Both the position numbers and the translations under genes were made by a program. A stretch of 64,000 nt of DNA from Vulcanimicrobiota bacterium (GTDB lineage Bacteria > Vulcanimicrobiota > Vulcanimicrobiia > Eremiobacterales > Eremiobacteraceae). The notes beneath the pieces are model-generated. The model made no database searches and was not told where the DNA came from. It was given only the letters and a program-made list of their open reading frames with translations. Where the stretch lies: NCBI GenBank assembly GCA_013290125.1, contig JABCYQ010000015.1:1-64000 (forward strand), read 5' to 3'. Positions 62,715 through 64,000 of the stretch are shown in pieces. Each line of letters begins with the position of its first letter. The first letter of the stretch is position 1.

Positions 62715-63526
62715 GGGTGCGCCACTGCTGTGGTCCAGGCTGCGGCCGTGAACGTGTCGTCGAAATCGATTCCGATGCGCGTGAACATCGGGTGGGCGGT
62801 CCACTCGACGTGACCGGTGTACGACTGCGTGCCGGGCAGACCCGTAGTGAGGTCGAATTCCGCGGTTCCCGTGAGCGTGAACGTCGACGGCTTGAAACCT
62901 TTGGCTTCCAGATCGCTTGCGGGTTGAGCCATGCCCGTGCCGGTCACCGATATGGTTGCAATCGTGTGGCCGGCGCGCTGAGCCAACGATTTGAGCGTGT
63001 CGGTATACGTCATGGTGGCTTGCGCGAGCGATCGGTCGAGCAGCACGGGGCGCGTAAAGGTCCATATTGCACCCACGGCCACGGGATCATGCGGAAATTG
63101 GTCGAGCGCGCCGTCACCGGCGTCCGCAAGGCTGGCCTGCGGCGGCGTTCGGACGCCGTCAGATGCGAGTTCCCCGACGTACTTCTCGTGCCGGGTGATC
63201 GTCGACTTGTCTTTTGGCGAGGAGCCGCCGAAGTGACGAAGGCTTGTGTCGTCGATCGAGACATGGGTGCCGTCCGCGCCGACATCGATGACGGCACTGC
63301 GATCGTCCACGAGCGTTGTCGGGGCCGCGCGGCTTCCAAGCAGCGACATGAGCGTGTGATTCATCTGGTACGACACGACGTGCGTGATCGTCCGCGCCGC
63401 CGTCACGTGCGAATTTGGTGCGAGATGGAGCGCGAGCCGGACGGTATTCGCCGCTTGCACGCTAGGCGACGCGGCCGCCGGCCAAATCGCAACCGCGAGC
63501 GCGATCGCGGCGCTGAGGATGCCCAC
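62711..63526 (-). CDS. Secreted protein of unknown function
   Basis: 271 aa from GTG 63526, which starts a signal peptide (ILSAAIALAVAIWPAAA). The open frame to 63808 is rejected because that part is Arg/Thr-rich and overlaps the divergent gene's signal peptide region. The mature part is beta-rich: RLALHLAPNSHVTAARTITHVVSY, RSAVIDVGADGTHVSI, IWTFTRPVLLDRS, and a final STFTLTGTAEFDLTTG with VEWTAHPMFTRIGID. The pattern resembles periplasmic DUF-type beta proteins. It is coupled to the serine hydrolase. Confidence 0.65.
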   Translation of the reverse strand: MGILSAAIALAVAIWPAAASPSVQAANTVRLALHLAPNSHVTAARTITHVVSYQMNHTLMSLLGSRAAPTTLVDDRSAVIDVGADGTHVSIDDTSLRHFGGSSPKDKSTITRHEKYVGELASDGVRTPPQASLADAGDGALDQFPHDPVAVGAIWTFTRPVLLDRSLAQATMTYTDTLKSLAQRAGHTIATISVTGTGMAQPASDLEAKGFKPSTFTLTGTAEFDLTTGLPGTQSYTGHVEWTAHPMFTRIGIDFDDTFTAAAWTTAVAHP

Positions 63527-63575
63527 CGCGCGTCCTCGATGAGGCCAACTCCACTTGCGCGGCGAACGCGCGAGC

Positions 63576-64000
63576 GTGTTCACGAATCGCGCGCGCGGCG
63601 CGCTTGCTTGCGTCGTTCTCGTCTGCTGCGCGCCGGTCGCGCGCTCCTCGGCTTCGGATGCATTTCCGCCCGTGGCTGGACTGCAAATCGAATCGTCCGC
63701 GCACGAGTTGAGCGAGATAGTCGGACCGGGAGTCACGTACGATCGCTGGTCGCTCGTCACCGTGCCGGGTCCGCTTTCCATCTCGATCCTCACCATTGAT
63801 CTGACCAATCCGCTCGTGTCGCTGAGCGCCGTCGCCGCGAACGGCGAAATCGGCGGGCCCGGTGCACGCCTTTCCGTGATGGCGGATGCGGTTCATGCAG
63901 AAGCCGGGATCAACTCGGACTATTTCGATATCAATGGATCGGGCGCACCGTTGAATTCACTCGTCGTCGGCGGACAATATCTGCACGCGCCTGACGGCGC
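63576..64000 (+). CDS. Phosphodiester glycosidase family protein (5' part, cut by window end)
   Basis: GTG at 63576 gives a signal peptide (GALACVVLVCCAPVA) and an open frame to the window end (141 codons). The mature part contains LTIDLTNPLVSLSAVAANGE, then MADAVHAEAGINSDYFDINGSGAPLNSLVVGG. The last part is the typical NAGPA-like (phosphodiester glycosidase) motif with AAGINxxYFD and GxPxxxLVxxG. The family cleaves GlcNAc-1-phosphodiesters or similar sugar-linked phosphodiesters outside the membrane. It is divergent from the gene at 62711-63526 with a gap of 49 bp. Confidence 0.82.
   Translation, partial: MFTNRARGALACVVLVCCAPVARSSASDAFPPVAGLQIESSAHELSEIVGPGVTYDRWSLVTVPGPLSISILTIDLTNPLVSLSAVAANGEIGGPGARLSVMADAVHAEAGINSDYFDINGSGAPLNSLVVGGQYLHAPDG

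Noticed and set aside
62717-63799. 360-codon plus-strand frame opposite the secreted protein and reaching into the phosphodiester glycosidase start
   Set aside because: Arg-rich with no motifs; it is an antisense shadow, and the real plus-strand gene there is in another frame from 63576.

Overview
The window is high-GC chromosomal DNA from a bacterium with a diderm-like envelope: it encodes lipoproteins, an OmpA-type C-terminal domain, an ExbD-like protein and type IV pilin genes. Three traits point to a poorly cultured soil lineage of the Terrabacteria type (Candidatus Eremiobacterota is my best guess, by gene style only). These are a Gram-positive/actinobacterial-type SOS box (TCGAAC-N4-GTTCGA) in front of an imuA-imuB-dnaE2 cassette, an actinobacterial-style E2-E1 fused 2-oxoglutarate dehydrogenase, and many secreted proteins I could not assign. 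No 16S gene is present, so the taxonomy is inference.

Layout. 1-5.7 kb: a pirin cut by the window edge, secreted carbohydrate-related proteins, a divergent Tag-like glycosylase, tRNA-Pro(GGG) with its terminator, and an integrase C-terminal remnant beside the tRNA. 6-19.7 kb: envelope and secreted proteins (an AUA-start mini membrane protein, two lipoproteins, an OmpA-domain lipoprotein, a PDZ-membrane-GAF protein, a GlsB-type protein, DUF5996, a frameshifted two-domain ExbD-like lipoprotein, a multicopper oxidase with swapped domain order). 19.8-25.1 kb: one co-directional run of overlapping genes (double retropepsin-like protease, RNase HI, two small proteins, M55 D-aminopeptidase, a membrane-anchored protein, polysaccharide deacetylase). 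25.1-29.1 kb: minus-strand DUF3465, Fe-S PD-(D/E)XK nuclease, DUF2007-like protein, Nudix hydrolase, micro-ORF and DUF885 hydrolase. 29.2-33.7 kb: pilus operon (two prepilins, PilX-like protein, PilZ-MshEN-GspE ATPase). 34.1-40.1 kb: the SOS mutagenesis cassette. 40.2-48.4 kb: a TPR protein, a second pilin-like operon, an M91-like zincin and a GT39-like glycosyltransferase. 48.6-52.3 kb: ClpB and an RlmI-like methyltransferase. 52.3-55.3 kb: paralogous lipoproteins, a palindrome cluster, and a frameshifted Na+/solute symporter with its DUF3311 partner. 55.3-61.0 kb: E3 and the lipoyl-E2-E1 fusion of 2-oxoglutarate dehydrogenase. 61.1-64 kb: SDR, serine hydrolase, a secreted protein and the start of a phosphodiester glycosidase.

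The most notable theme is palindromic repeats that sit inside reading frames without breaking them. imuB and dnaE2, two genes of the same SOS operon, carry a shared ~47-bp palindromic element read in the same frame, with long inverted repeats around it. The 2-oxoglutarate dehydrogenase gene carries another palindrome pair in a linker. Related GGGGCCGAC/GTCGGCCCC palindromes lie at gene ends. Other points worth checking are two genes that seem to start at AUA or AUC behind strong ribosome binding sites, and two genes broken by single-base frameshifts, which could be real or sequencing errors.
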